From positions 683,005 through 747,004 of the forward strand of contig NZ_LMCQ01000012.1 of NCBI RefSeq assembly GCF_001424835.1: a DNA stretch of 64,000 nt, read 5' to 3'. Position 1 is the first letter of the stretch, and each line of letters opens with the position of its first letter. Below are positions 16,228 to 23,874 of the stretch, piece after piece. This DNA comes from Variovorax sp. Root318D1. Its GTDB lineage: Bacteria > Pseudomonadota > Gammaproteobacteria > Burkholderiales > Burkholderiaceae_C. The position numbers and the translations under genes are program-made. The notes below the pieces were generated by a model. The model was not told the origin of the DNA, did no database searches, and saw nothing but the letters and a program-made list of their open reading frames with translations.

Positions 16228-16393
16228 GGATGAAGGCGTGGGCGGCCTCGGTTTCGATTGATGCGGATTCGGAATCAGTAGGCTACCTCGTTTTCATTGG
16301 ACTGCCAACGGCACAAAAACGATCATTCATTCCCGAACTGCGCTATTGCCTCCGTCTGTGCCATCGCAATTCGGCAACGCCAAGGAGTTTCAT
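16228..16393. promoter_or_regulatory. LysR-DUF2917 divergent promoter region
   Basis: This 166-bp gap between divergent genes holds an 11-bp palindrome, GATTC-G-GAATC at 16266-16276, located 39 bp upstream of the LysR start, and an AAGGAG ribosome binding site at 16382-16387 that fixes the DUF2917 start. The gap is AT-richer than its flanks. The palindrome is a candidate LysR contact, but LysR sites are degenerate and I cannot assign it firmly. Confidence 0.35.
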
Positions 16394-16714
16394 ATGTCTA
16401 CCGCTGTCTGCACCAACCAATCGCTCGCCACCCTCGCGCCCGCCGCCCGTACCGCTACCGCCGTTCCGCCGGCCGTGCGCCGCGGTGCCTGGCAGATTGC
16501 GCCCGGCGAGGCGATGAGCCTGAAGGCGCGGTCGGCCAGCGTGCTGAAGGTCAAGCAGGGCCGCGTCTGGATCACGCCGGACGCCACCTCGGCCGCCCCC
16601 AGCGAAGACCTGGTGCTGGCACCGGGCGAGTCGATGACCGTGGCCGCCGGCCAGCGCATCGTCATGGAAGCGTGGGACGGCTACGGCGCCACCTACTCGT
16701 GGGATCCGGCCTGA
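16394..16714 (+). CDS. DUF2917 domain protein
   Basis: A 106-residue protein with the DUF2917 domain at about residues 28-98: GAWQIAPGEAMSLKA, LKVKQGRVWITPD, DLVLAPGESMTVAAGQRIVMEAW. The pattern suggests a small beta-barrel of cupin-like outline without obvious metal ligands. There is no signal peptide. A strong AAGGAG site precedes the ATG and a rho-independent terminator follows, so it is transcribed as a single gene. It is divergent from a GcvA-like LysR gene, an arrangement repeated by the other DUF2917-like gene at 5351 and its MocR-type neighbour. Function unknown. Confidence 0.85.
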   Translation: MSTAVCTNQSLATLAPAARTATAVPPAVRRGAWQIAPGEAMSLKARSASVLKVKQGRVWITPDATSAAPSEDLVLAPGESMTVAAGQRIVMEAWDGYGATYSWDPA

Positions 16715-16737
16715 GCGCCTGGTTTCCCACAGACGGA

Positions 16738-16767
16738 AAGGCGGCTTCGGCCGCCTTTTTTGTTTTT
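16738..16767 (+). terminator. Rho-independent terminator after DUF2917 gene
   Basis: A perfect 8-bp stem, AAGGCGGC at 16738-16745 and GCCGCCTT at 16750-16757, encloses a TTCG tetraloop and runs into a T-rich tract (TTTTTTGTTTTT) ending at 16767. This is the clearest intrinsic terminator in the window. The convergent BLUF gene ends at 16766, within the T tract, so the hairpin may also help end transcripts coming from the other side. Confidence 0.92.
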
Positions 16768-17170
16768 AGGCGTTGATGTCGAAGCTGGGCTGCAGCGCCA
16801 GGAAATGCTTGAGCGCGGCTTCACCCTCCAATGCATGCACGCCGGCCATGAGGTCCGGACCCTCGCTTTCGGCCAGACCCATGCCAAAGCCCGAGTAGCG
16901 GCGGGCTGCCAGGGGCCCGCGATAGACAACCCTCACGCTCGTGTGCCTGGGATCCTGCGCGATGCGTTCCATCAAGGTTTCCACGGCGCGCTGCGGCCCT
17001 TCCAGGTGCTGGCAGAAGCGCATGCCGTCGAAAACGAGCAGGCCGGTGATGCTGTGCTGGGCATTGCGCGCGCGGGCCTGGGTCACGATCGAGCCGACCG
17101 TGGCTGGCGGCAGGTCCTGCGTGAGCATGCTGCAATAAAAGACTTCGTGGAGAGCTGGTTCTTCTGTCAT
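16766..17170 (-). CDS. BLUF-domain blue-light sensor
   Basis: A 134-residue stand-alone BLUF protein, which binds FAD and responds to blue light. The photoactive residues are visible at Y12 (FYCS), N36 (ARNAQHSITGLL) and Q54 (FCQHLEG); the spacings of 24 and 18 residues match those of AppA (Y21, N45, Q63). The later Trp/Met region reads RYSGFGMG, with Phe where some members have Trp. There is no output domain, so signalling must be by protein contact. It is divergent from the Crp/Fnr gene at 17262 with 91 bp between, which makes that regulator a possible partner by proximity only. Confidence 0.93.
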   Translation of the reverse strand: MTEEPALHEVFYCSMLTQDLPPATVGSIVTQARARNAQHSITGLLVFDGMRFCQHLEGPQRAVETLMERIAQDPRHTSVRVVYRGPLAARRYSGFGMGLAESEGPDLMAGVHALEGEAALKHFLALQPSFDINA

Positions 17171-17261
17171 TGCGAACGAGGGCGGAAAACGTGCGAAGTG
17201 TATGAAGCTCCCGCCCCCTGCGAAATGTAAAAAGACACAGGCGAAAAGCCTATAGTGGTGC

Positions 17262-18032
17262 GTGAAATTCGAGGACTATCTGCCTACAGCGTCGCCGCCT
17301 CAGGGCCCGAATCCCTGCGACGACTGTGCCTTGCGCCAGCTCGAAGCCTTCCTGCCGGCTTCGGAGGAAGAACTGAAGACCATCGAGTCTTTCCGCGTTG
17401 GTTCCCGCCGTGTTCCGGCCGGCGGCGCGATCATCGAGGAGCATCGGCCGAGCGCGCAGCTGTTCACGCTTTATGCAGGATGGGCGTTTCGCTACAAGAC
17501 GCTGGGCGATGGGCGTCGCCAGATCCTCAACTTCCTGCTTCCCGGCGATTTCATCGGCCTGCAGGACGAGTTTGCCGACGGCCAGACGCACGGCGTGGAG
17601 GCCGTGACCGACACCACGCTCTGCGCGTTTTCGCGCGACAAGCTCTGGGAGCTGTTCCATGCCCAGCCCAGACTGGGCTACGCCATCACCTGGCTTGCCG
17701 CCCGCGAGGAAAAGCTGGTCGACGACAACCTGGTGACCGCCGGCCGGCGCAACGCAAGCGAGCGCGTGGCCATGCTGTTGATGCACCTCTACCGCCGGGC
17801 CCAGCGCGTGGGGATGGAACGCGATGGCTGGGTGGAGTTTCCGTTCAACCAGCAGCACCTGGCCGACGCATTGGGCCTCTCGCTCGTGCATACCAACAAG
17901 ACACTGCGAAGGCTGCAGAACCTCGGGCTCTACAAGCTCGATGCAGGATGGCTGCGCATTCTGGAGCCGCGCGCGCTCGAAACGCTGGGCGACTATTTCG
18001 AGCGTCCCCTGCGGCCGACGCCGCTCATCTAG
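17262..18032 (+). CDS. Crp/Fnr-family regulator with partial FNR cysteine set
   Basis: A 256-residue regulator with a cyclic-nucleotide-binding-like beta-roll (about 30-150) and a C-terminal winged helix (about 165-235, FPFNQQHLADALGLSLVHTNKTLRRL). Cysteines C19, C22 and C121 align in position with FNR C20, C23 and C122, but the residue matching FNR C29 is Glu (E28), so only three of the four cluster ligands are present. The recognition helix lacks the E-x-x-S-R of FNR, so it should not read a classical FNR box. Translation begins at a GTG with a weak ribosome binding site. It is divergent from the BLUF gene. Confidence 0.88.
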   Translation: MKFEDYLPTASPPQGPNPCDDCALRQLEAFLPASEEELKTIESFRVGSRRVPAGGAIIEEHRPSAQLFTLYAGWAFRYKTLGDGRRQILNFLLPGDFIGLQDEFADGQTHGVEAVTDTTLCAFSRDKLWELFHAQPRLGYAITWLAAREEKLVDDNLVTAGRRNASERVAMLLMHLYRRAQRVGMERDGWVEFPFNQQHLADALGLSLVHTNKTLRRLQNLGLYKLDAGWLRILEPRALETLGDYFERPLRPTPLI

Positions 18033-18048
18033 CGGCGCGGCTTCGCAT

Positions 18049-18918
18049 TCATCGTGCAGCCGCCAGCTGCCGCACATCGTCCTCATAGGCCTGCAGCCGC
18101 CGCACCGCCCGTTCGCGCTGGCTGGCGCTGGTGGTGTTGTGCAGAGCCGCCAGGTTGCGGCAGCCTTCCTGCAGCAGGGCCTGCTGTTGATCGCGACCAG
18201 GCCCAGGAGGCGGGGCGGCGACGCGCATCACCCAGGCATGAATGGCGGCGCGCGCTTCGGCCGCCGACGGCCGGCTGGCGTTAAGGCGGCGCAGCATTTC
18301 AAGCGTCTGCTGCTGGCCCCTGCGGCGCCCGGCATCGATCACCCGCGGGTCGAACCCCGATTGCGCCACCTGCCGCCGAACCAAGTCGCGCTGCTCCGGG
18401 GTGAGCCGGCCGTAGAAATCTTCCAGGCGATCGAGGTATTTTTCGTAGCGTTTCTCCTGGACCTCGGCAGCGCTGCGGTCGAGCCATTTCTTGCGGTATT
18501 CGGCGTTGACCTTGGCGTACTTGCGCTCCAGCTGCAGCAACTGGGCCTCGCCCAGACTCAGGGCCAGCTCGGTGCCCGCCGTCTCTGCGCGCTCGGCCAC
18601 GGCCAGCAGGCGCTCGCGGATCTGGTCCGCCATGCGGCAGGCCTGTGCCGCGGTCACGTCGCCCGGTGCCATTGCTTGCGCTTCCTGCAGCAGGCTGGCC
18701 ACGCGGGGAAGCTCGTTCTGGCGGTGCCAGGCCTGAAGTTGCGCGAGTTCGTCGCGCACCTTGGGCGTTTGCGACCCGTCGAAGTCGAGGTAGCCGTCCA
18801 GCCACCAATAGCTCACCTCGGGAAGATTGTTGTAGGCCAGCTTGACCGCACTGCATGCCCCGAGCGCGGCGGCCACCAGCAGCACGCCGATAATTCGCGC
18901 CAAGTTGGCGCCACTCAT
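18049..18918 (-). CDS. DUF6279 family lipoprotein
   Basis: A 289-residue predicted lipoprotein. The signal peptide ends in a lipobox at C22 (AALGAC), and the mature protein is helical with long charged stretches (about residues 60-270) and the YNNLPEVSYWWLDGYLDF entry typical of DUF6279. Function is unknown. An ATG at 18936 would overlap the start codon of divergent glmU, so I use 18918. The stop lies 16 bp from the convergent Crp/Fnr gene. Confidence 0.82.
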   Translation of the reverse strand: MSGANLARIIGVLLVAAALGACSAVKLAYNNLPEVSYWWLDGYLDFDGSQTPKVRDELAQLQAWHRQNELPRVASLLQEAQAMAPGDVTAAQACRMADQIRERLLAVAERAETAGTELALSLGEAQLLQLERKYAKVNAEYRKKWLDRSAAEVQEKRYEKYLDRLEDFYGRLTPEQRDLVRRQVAQSGFDPRVIDAGRRRGQQQTLEMLRRLNASRPSAAEARAAIHAWVMRVAAPPPGPGRDQQQALLQEGCRNLAALHNTTSASQRERAVRRLQAYEDDVRQLAAAR

Positions 18919-18934
18919 TCGGGTAGAAAGAAGC

Positions 18935-20368
18935 ATGAATCAGATTCCGCAGGACAACCAAGGACCCATCGACGTCGTCATCATGGCGGCCGGCAAAGGC
19001 ACGCGCATGAAGAGCCGGTTGCCCAAAGTGTTGCATCGATTGGCCGGGCGTGCACTGCTTGCGCACGTGACCGACACTGCCGCACGCATCGGCGCCCGCC
19101 ACGTGGTCGTGGTCACCGGCCATGGCGCAGCCGAGGTCGAGGCCGCCATGTCCGCCAGCGCGTTGGGTGCCGGCTTGCAGTTTGCGCGGCAGGAGCCGCA
19201 GCTTGGCACCGGCCATGCGGTGCAGCAGGCGGTTCCGCTCCTGCCCGACGACGGCACGGTGCTGGTGTTGTCGGGCGACGTGCCGCTCATCGGCGAGGAA
19301 ACGCTGCGCGCACTGATCGCCGCCAGCGCGGGTGAGCGGCTCGCGCTCCTGACTATCGAGTTCGACGATCCTTCGGGCTACGGGCGCATCGTCCGCGCCG
19401 AAGGGCAGGGCGACGCCGGCGAAGTCACGGCCATCGTCGAGCAGAAAGACGCCACCGAGGCGCAGCGCCAGATCCGCGAGATCTACAGCGGCGTGATGGC
19501 CGTGCCTGCCGGCCGGCTCAAGGGCTGGCTCGCGCGGCTGGACAACCGCAACGCGCAGGGCGAGTACTACCTCACCGACATCGTCAAGCTGGCCGCCGCC
19601 GACAGCGTGCCCGTGGTTGCGCATGTGATCGGCGATGCGCTCCAGGTGGCCGGCATCAACAGCCCCGCGCAACTGGCGTCGCTCGAGCGGGCGTGGCAGC
19701 TGCGCCAGGCCGATGCGCTGATGGCGCAAGGCGTGCGGCTCGCCGACCCGGCGCGCTTCGACGTGCGCGGCACGTTGGCCTGCGAGGCCGACGTCGAGAT
19801 CGACGTCAACTGCCTGTTCGAGGGCGCGGTGTACCTGGGCGAAGGCGTGCGCATTGGCGCGAACTGCGTGATTGCCAATGCACGCATCGAAGCGGGTGCG
19901 GTGATCCATCCCTTCACCCACATCGACGGCGAGAAGGCCGGCGTGACCGTGGGCGAAAGGTCGCTCGTCGGCCCCTTCGCCCGGCTGCGGCCCGGCGCCC
20001 AACTGGGTGCCGAGGTGCACATCGGCAACTTCGTCGAAGTCAAGAACTCGACGTTGGCCGACGGCGCCAAGGCCAATCACCTGGCCTACCTGGGCGATGC
20101 GAGCGTGGGCCAGCGCGTCAACTACGGCGCCGGCAGCATCACCGCCAACTACGACGGCGCCAACAAGCATCGCACGGTCATCGAGGACGATGTGCACGTG
20201 GGCAGCAACTGCGTGCTGGTGGCGCCCGTCACCATCGGCGCGGGCGGCACCATCGGCGGTGGCTCCACGGTCAACAAGTCGACCCAGCCCGGGGCGCTCA
20301 CCGTGGCGCGCGGCAAGCAGGTGAGCTTTCCGAATTGGAAGCGCCCGCAGAAGACGCCCAAGGCCTGA
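18935..20368 (+). CDS. glmU: Bifunctional UDP-GlcNAc pyrophosphorylase/GlcN-1-P acetyltransferase
   Basis: A 477-residue enzyme that carries out the last two steps of UDP-GlcNAc synthesis for peptidoglycan and LPS. The N-terminal uridyltransferase domain shows MAAGKGTRMKSRLPKVL and later LVLSGDVPLI; the C-terminal half is a left-handed beta-helix of hexapeptide repeats with the acetyltransferase region around NFVEVKNSTL, NHLAYLGDA and NYDGANKHRT. Length is slightly above the usual 455. A purine-rich GAAAGAAG precedes the ATG at 18935. It lies near glmS (21019), which supplies glucosamine-6-phosphate, with an Lrp gene between them. Confidence 0.97.
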   Translation: MNQIPQDNQGPIDVVIMAAGKGTRMKSRLPKVLHRLAGRALLAHVTDTAARIGARHVVVVTGHGAAEVEAAMSASALGAGLQFARQEPQLGTGHAVQQAVPLLPDDGTVLVLSGDVPLIGEETLRALIAASAGERLALLTIEFDDPSGYGRIVRAEGQGDAGEVTAIVEQKDATEAQRQIREIYSGVMAVPAGRLKGWLARLDNRNAQGEYYLTDIVKLAAADSVPVVAHVIGDALQVAGINSPAQLASLERAWQLRQADALMAQGVRLADPARFDVRGTLACEADVEIDVNCLFEGAVYLGEGVRIGANCVIANARIEAGAVIHPFTHIDGEKAGVTVGERSLVGPFARLRPGAQLGAEVHIGNFVEVKNSTLADGAKANHLAYLGDASVGQRVNYGAGSITANYDGANKHRTVIEDDVHVGSNCVLVAPVTIGAGGTIGGGSTVNKSTQPGALTVARGKQVSFPNWKRPQKTPKA

Positions 20369-20394
20369 ACGCCTGAAGCAGGCAAGCTGCGCGC

Positions 20395-20880
20395 TCAGGG
20401 CGCGAGCGGCACCTTGGGATCGAACTTCGCGCGCTTGAGGCTGAAAAAAGCCTTCACGTTGCGCACGTTGGCATCGGCGGTAAAGAGCCGCTGCGCCAGC
20501 GCGCCGTAGTCCGGCATGTCGCGGGCGGCCACCACCAGCACGAAATCCGGTCCCGGCGAGACGCGCCAGCACTGCTGAACGGCGTCGTCGGCGATCACGC
20601 GCGTCTCGAAGGCATCGAGCGCGGCGGCGTCCTGCCGGTCCAGCGAAATCTCAATCACCGCCTGAAGCCCATGCCCCAGCACCGTCGCCAGCCGATCGGG
20701 TGAGAGCAGCGCGACCTGTCGCTCGATGAGCCCCTCTTGCCGCAGCCGCTGAACGCGGCGCAGGCAGGTGGGCGGCGAAATGCCAACGTCGGCGGCCAGG
20801 CGCTGATTGGTCTGCGAGGCGTCCTGCTGCAATGCGTCGAGCAGGCGGAGATCTATTGCATCGAGGGAAATTGATTCCAT
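20395..20880 (-). CDS. Lrp/AsnC-family regulator
   Basis: A 161-residue regulator with an N-terminal helix-turn-helix (about 8-60, LDAIDLRLLDALQQDA ... RRVQRLRQEGLIERQVALL) and a C-terminal RAM/AsnC ligand-binding domain (about 70-150, ending FSLKRAKFD). It is divergent from glmS. The start codon at 20880 lies in one arm of an 8-bp inverted repeat that probably serves as its own operator. The family senses amino acids or related ligands; ligand and targets here are unknown, although glmS is the nearest candidate. Confidence 0.92.
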   Translation of the reverse strand: MESISLDAIDLRLLDALQQDASQTNQRLAADVGISPPTCLRRVQRLRQEGLIERQVALLSPDRLATVLGHGLQAVIEISLDRQDAAALDAFETRVIADDAVQQCWRVSPGPDFVLVVAARDMPDYGALAQRLFTADANVRNVKAFFSLKRAKFDPKVPLAP

Positions 20881-20900
20881 ATATGAGCAAATTATGGAAT
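20874..20900. promoter_or_regulatory. Inverted repeat at the lrp start, candidate autoregulatory site
   Basis: ATTCCATA at 20874-20881 is matched by TATGGAAT at 20893-20900, giving perfect 8-bp arms around an 11-base AT-rich spacer. The left arm covers the Lrp-type start codon. The surrounding 20881-21018 gap is the AT-richest stretch of this part of the window, as expected for a region bound and bent by an Lrp-like protein between two divergent promoters (lrp-type gene and glmS). The symmetry is seen directly; binding is inferred. Confidence 0.5.
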
Positions 20901-21018
20901 AAAAAACCACGAAGGCGAGAGAGTGAAATAAAAATTCAAAATCAATGAAATTGCGAGCGCATATTTTTCACGCTGCTCTCTACCATCAGGCCTCCTCTTC
21001 ATCCAAAGGCAGCTCACC

Positions 21019-22899
21019 ATGTGTGGCATCGTCGGCGCAGCGTCCCATCGCAACATCGTTCCGGTCCTCGTCCAAGGCCTCCAGCGGCTCGAATACCGCG
21101 GCTATGACTCGTGCGGCGTGGCGGTTCATGCGGGCGGCCTGACGCGGGCGCGCACCACGTCGCGCGTGGCGGATCTCGTCACCCAGGTGCGCGAAGACCA
21201 TGTGGAAGGCCTGACCGGCATCGCCCACACGCGCTGGGCAACGCATGGCGCGCCGGCCGTGCACAACGCGCACCCGCATTTCAGCCACGGCCCCGGTGCC
21301 GATGCGCAGGGCACGCGGCCCGGCCGTATCGCACTGGTGCACAACGGCATCATCGAGAACCACGAAGCCCTGCGCGCGGCGCTCGAAGCCAAGGGCTACG
21401 TGTTCGAGAGCCAGACCGACACCGAAGTCATTGCCCACCTGGTCGACAGCCTCTATGACGGCGACCTGTTCGAGGCCGTGAAGGCCGCGGTGCTGCAGCT
21501 GCACGGCGCCTATGCCATAGCCGTGATCTGCCGCGACGAGCCGCAGCGCGTGGTCGGTGCGCGCGCGGGCTCGCCGCTCATCCTGGGTGCGGGCAAGGAG
21601 GGCGGCGAGAACTTTCTCGCGAGCGATGCCATGGCGCTGGCCGGCGTGACCGACCAGATCGTGTACCTCGAAGAAGGCGATGTGATCGACGTGCAGCCCG
21701 GCAAATACTGGATCGTCGACCGCAACCACAAGCCCGTCGAGCGCCAGGTGCGCACCGTGCAAGCGCACAGCGGCGCGGCGGAGCTCGGCCCCTACCGCCA
21801 TTACATGCAGAAGGAAATCTTCGAGCAGCCACGCGCCATCGGCGACACGCTCGAAGGCGTGGCCGGCATCGTGCCGGAGCTGTTCGACGGTATCGGGCAG
21901 GACGGCGCCACTGGTGCCAGTGCATACCGAGTCTTCAAGGACATCGACAAGATCCTCATCCTGGCCTGCGGCACCAGCTACTACAGCGGCTGTACCGCCA
22001 AGTACTGGCTCGAAGGCATCGCGAAGATCTCGACGCAGGTCGAGATCGCGAGCGAATACCGCTATCGCGATTCAGTGCCCGACCCGAAGACGCTGGTGGT
22101 CACCATCAGCCAGTCGGGCGAAACCGCCGACACGCTGGCCGCGCTCAAGCATGCGCGCTCGCTCGGCATGGAGCAGACGCTGACCATCTGCAACGTGGCC
22201 ACCAGCGCGATGGTGCGGGAGTGCAAGCTTGCGTACATCACGCGTGCCGGCGTGGAAATTGGCGTGGCCTCGACCAAGGCCTTCACCACGCAGCTGGCCG
22301 GCCTCTTTTTGCTGACCCTGGCGATTGCGCAGAGTAAAGGCCGCCTGAGCGAAGCCGACGAGGCGCGCTACCTGAAGGAAATGCGCCACCTACCCGTTGC
22401 GCTGCAATCGGTGCTCGCTCTGGAGCCGCAGATCATCGGCTGGGCCGAAGACTTCGCGCGCAAGGACAACGCGCTGTTCCTCGGCCGCGGGCTGCACTAT
22501 CCGATTGCACTGGAAGGCGCGCTCAAGCTCAAGGAAGTGACCTACATCCACGCCGAAGCCTACGCCGCCGGCGAACTCAAGCACGGCCCGCTCGCCCTCG
22601 TCACGAGCGAGATGCCCGTGGTGGCCGTGGCGCCCAACGACATGCTGCTCGAAAAGCTCAAGAGCAACCTGCAGGAAGTGCGCGCGCGCGGCGGCGTGCT
22701 CTATGTGCTGGCCGACGGCGACACGAAAATCAAGGGTGGCGAAGGCCTGCACGTGATCCGCATGCCCGAGCACTACGGCGCACTCTCGCCGCTCCTGCAT
22801 GTGGTGCCGCTGCAATTGCTGGCGTACCACACGGCCTGCGCGCGCGGAACCGACGTGGACAAGCCGCGCAATCTTGCGAAGAGCGTGACCGTGGAGTGA
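21019..22899 (+). CDS. glmS: Glutamine--fructose-6-phosphate aminotransferase (isomerizing)
   Basis: A 626-residue enzyme that makes glucosamine-6-phosphate, the entry step to UDP-GlcNAc. The N-terminal glutaminase domain starts with the nucleophile C2 (MCGIVGA) and includes [12 protein letters not shown]; two SIS sugar-isomerase domains follow, with [17 protein letters not shown] and, near the C terminus, [19 protein letters not shown] and the terminal KSVTVE. Length is slightly above the usual 610 because of an insertion near residue 95. It is divergent from an Lrp-family gene whose site may also control it. No ribozyme element is seen upstream. Confidence 0.98.
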   Translation: MCGIVGAASHRNIVPVLVQGLQRLEYRGYDSCGVAVHAGGLTRARTTSRVADLVTQVREDHVEGLTGIAHTRWATHGAPAVHNAHPHFSHGPGADAQGTRPGRIALVHNGIIENHEALRAALEAKGYVFESQTDTEVIAHLVDSLYDGDLFEAVKAAVLQLHGAYAIAVICRDEPQRVVGARAGSPLILGAGKEGGENFLASDAMALAGVTDQIVYLEEGDVIDVQPGKYWIVDRNHKPVERQVRTVQAHSGAAELGPYRHYMQKEIFEQPRAIGDTLEGVAGIVPELFDGIGQDGATGASAYRVFKDIDKILILACGTSYYSGCTAKYWLEGIAKISTQVEIASEYRYRDSVPDPKTLVVTISQSGETADTLAALKHARSLGMEQTLTICNVATSAMVRECKLAYITRAGVEIGVASTKAFTTQLAGLFLLTLAIAQSKGRLSEADEARYLKEMRHLPVALQSVLALEPQIIGWAEDFARKDNALFLGRGLHYPIALEGALKLKEVTYIHAEAYAAGELKHGPLALVTSEMPVVAVAPNDMLLEKLKSNLQEVRARGGVLYVLADGDTKIKGGEGLHVIRMPEHYGALSPLLHVVPLQLLAYHTACARGTDVDKPRNLAKSVTVE

Positions 22900-23011
22900 G
22901 GGCCTCACGCCGGCGTAGGACGCTCCATCGACGCAACGCCGGCCTTCTCCTTCCCGACTGCCGTCGCCGGAGGCGCCCAATCCCCTAACCGAACGACAAG
23001 GGGGTCCGCGC

Positions 23012-23437
23012 ATGAAGAAGAAATCGATCTGGAAGCTTTATGGCTTCGCCTGGGTCACGCTTGGCTTTTTTCTCATTTCCTTGCTCGGCCACTGGGTCTT
23101 CGGATGGTTCGCCTATGTGAACGAGCAGACGCAGTTCGGCCATCCTGTCGAGTTCGGCAATTACCTGGTCGAGATGATGCGCGACACCCTGGAGAACTGG
23201 CAGTCCGAGTTCCTGCAGCTGCTCTGGCAGGTGGGCGGCCTGGCCCTTCTGCTCTACCTGGGTTCACCGCAGTCGAAGGAAGGCGACGACCGGATGGAGG
23301 CCAAGATCGATGCCATCCTTGCCGCGGTCGATCCGAAGAACGCCGAGAAGCTGATCGACGAGATCGACCAGGAATACAGCGGGCGTCATACCGACACGCG
23401 ATGGGCGGCCAAGCGCGAACTCAGCAACAAGAAGTAG
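23012..23437 (+). CDS. DUF6766 family membrane protein
   Basis: A 141-residue protein with two membrane segments (about residues 13-33 and 66-84), the first preceded by the basic MKKKSIWKLYGF and followed by FGWFAYVNEQ, then a charged cytoplasmic tail with an LAAVDPKNAEKLIDEIDQEY helix. This matches the DUF6766 family, whose function is unknown. An AAGGGGG stretch gives a plausible ribosome binding site. It stands alone between glmS and the convergent DUF1330 gene. Confidence 0.72.
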   Translation: MKKKSIWKLYGFAWVTLGFFLISLLGHWVFGWFAYVNEQTQFGHPVEFGNYLVEMMRDTLENWQSEFLQLLWQVGGLALLLYLGSPQSKEGDDRMEAKIDAILAAVDPKNAEKLIDEIDQEYSGRHTDTRWAAKRELSNKK

Positions 23438-23518
23438 TGGGCTGGACACTGCGCTTATCCGGCAGCAGTGTGCTTTCGCAGGGATCGCACAAGGTCGGGC
23501 GCCGCAGCGCGCCGTCGA

Positions 23519-23809
23519 TCAGACGCCTTCGATGATCCGCATATCCCGCTCGACGCCGTCGCCCAGCGCCTCAAGCGCAAGCTGGTAATCGGGGCTGTCG
23601 TGCGTGGCTTTGGCCTGCTCGACGCTGTCGAACTCGATCAGTACGGTGCGTTGTTGCAAACCGTACTCGTAGACTTCGGCGGGCAGGCCGCGCGCCAGAA
23701 AGCGCCCGCCGCCTGCAGCGATCGCCGGGCCGGCCAGCTTTGCGTACGCCGCAAGTTTGTCGGCGTCCCTGACGGCGCGGTACGCGCTGACCCAATAGGC
23801 TTTTGCCAT
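23519..23809 (-). CDS. DUF1330 domain protein
   Basis: A 96-residue protein with the DUF1330 ferredoxin-like fold: MAKAYWVSAYRAVRDADKLAAYAKLAGPA, then GGGRFLARG and RTVLIEFDSVEQAKATHDSPDYQ. It is cytoplasmic and probably dimeric like other alpha/beta-barrel dimers of this type; no enzyme activity is established for the family. It lies 65 bp after the SulP transporter gene on the same strand and may share its transcript. Confidence 0.88.
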   Translation of the reverse strand: MAKAYWVSAYRAVRDADKLAAYAKLAGPAIAAGGGRFLARGLPAEVYEYGLQQRTVLIEFDSVEQAKATHDSPDYQLALEALGDGVERDMRIIEGV

Positions 23810-23874
23810 GGTGATTTCTCTCAGTTGCTGAGCGAGCAATATAGCCTGCGCTTGACGTTGGCTGCTGCCATTCG

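Noticed and set aside
21000..21018. glmS ribozyme upstream of glmS
   Set aside because: The leader is short and AT-rich and shows none of the ribozyme core; the element is also not expected in this group.
22909..22943. 8-bp stem GCCGGCGT/ACGCCGGC after glmS
   Set aside because: The loop is 19 bases and no T-run follows, so I do not call a terminator.
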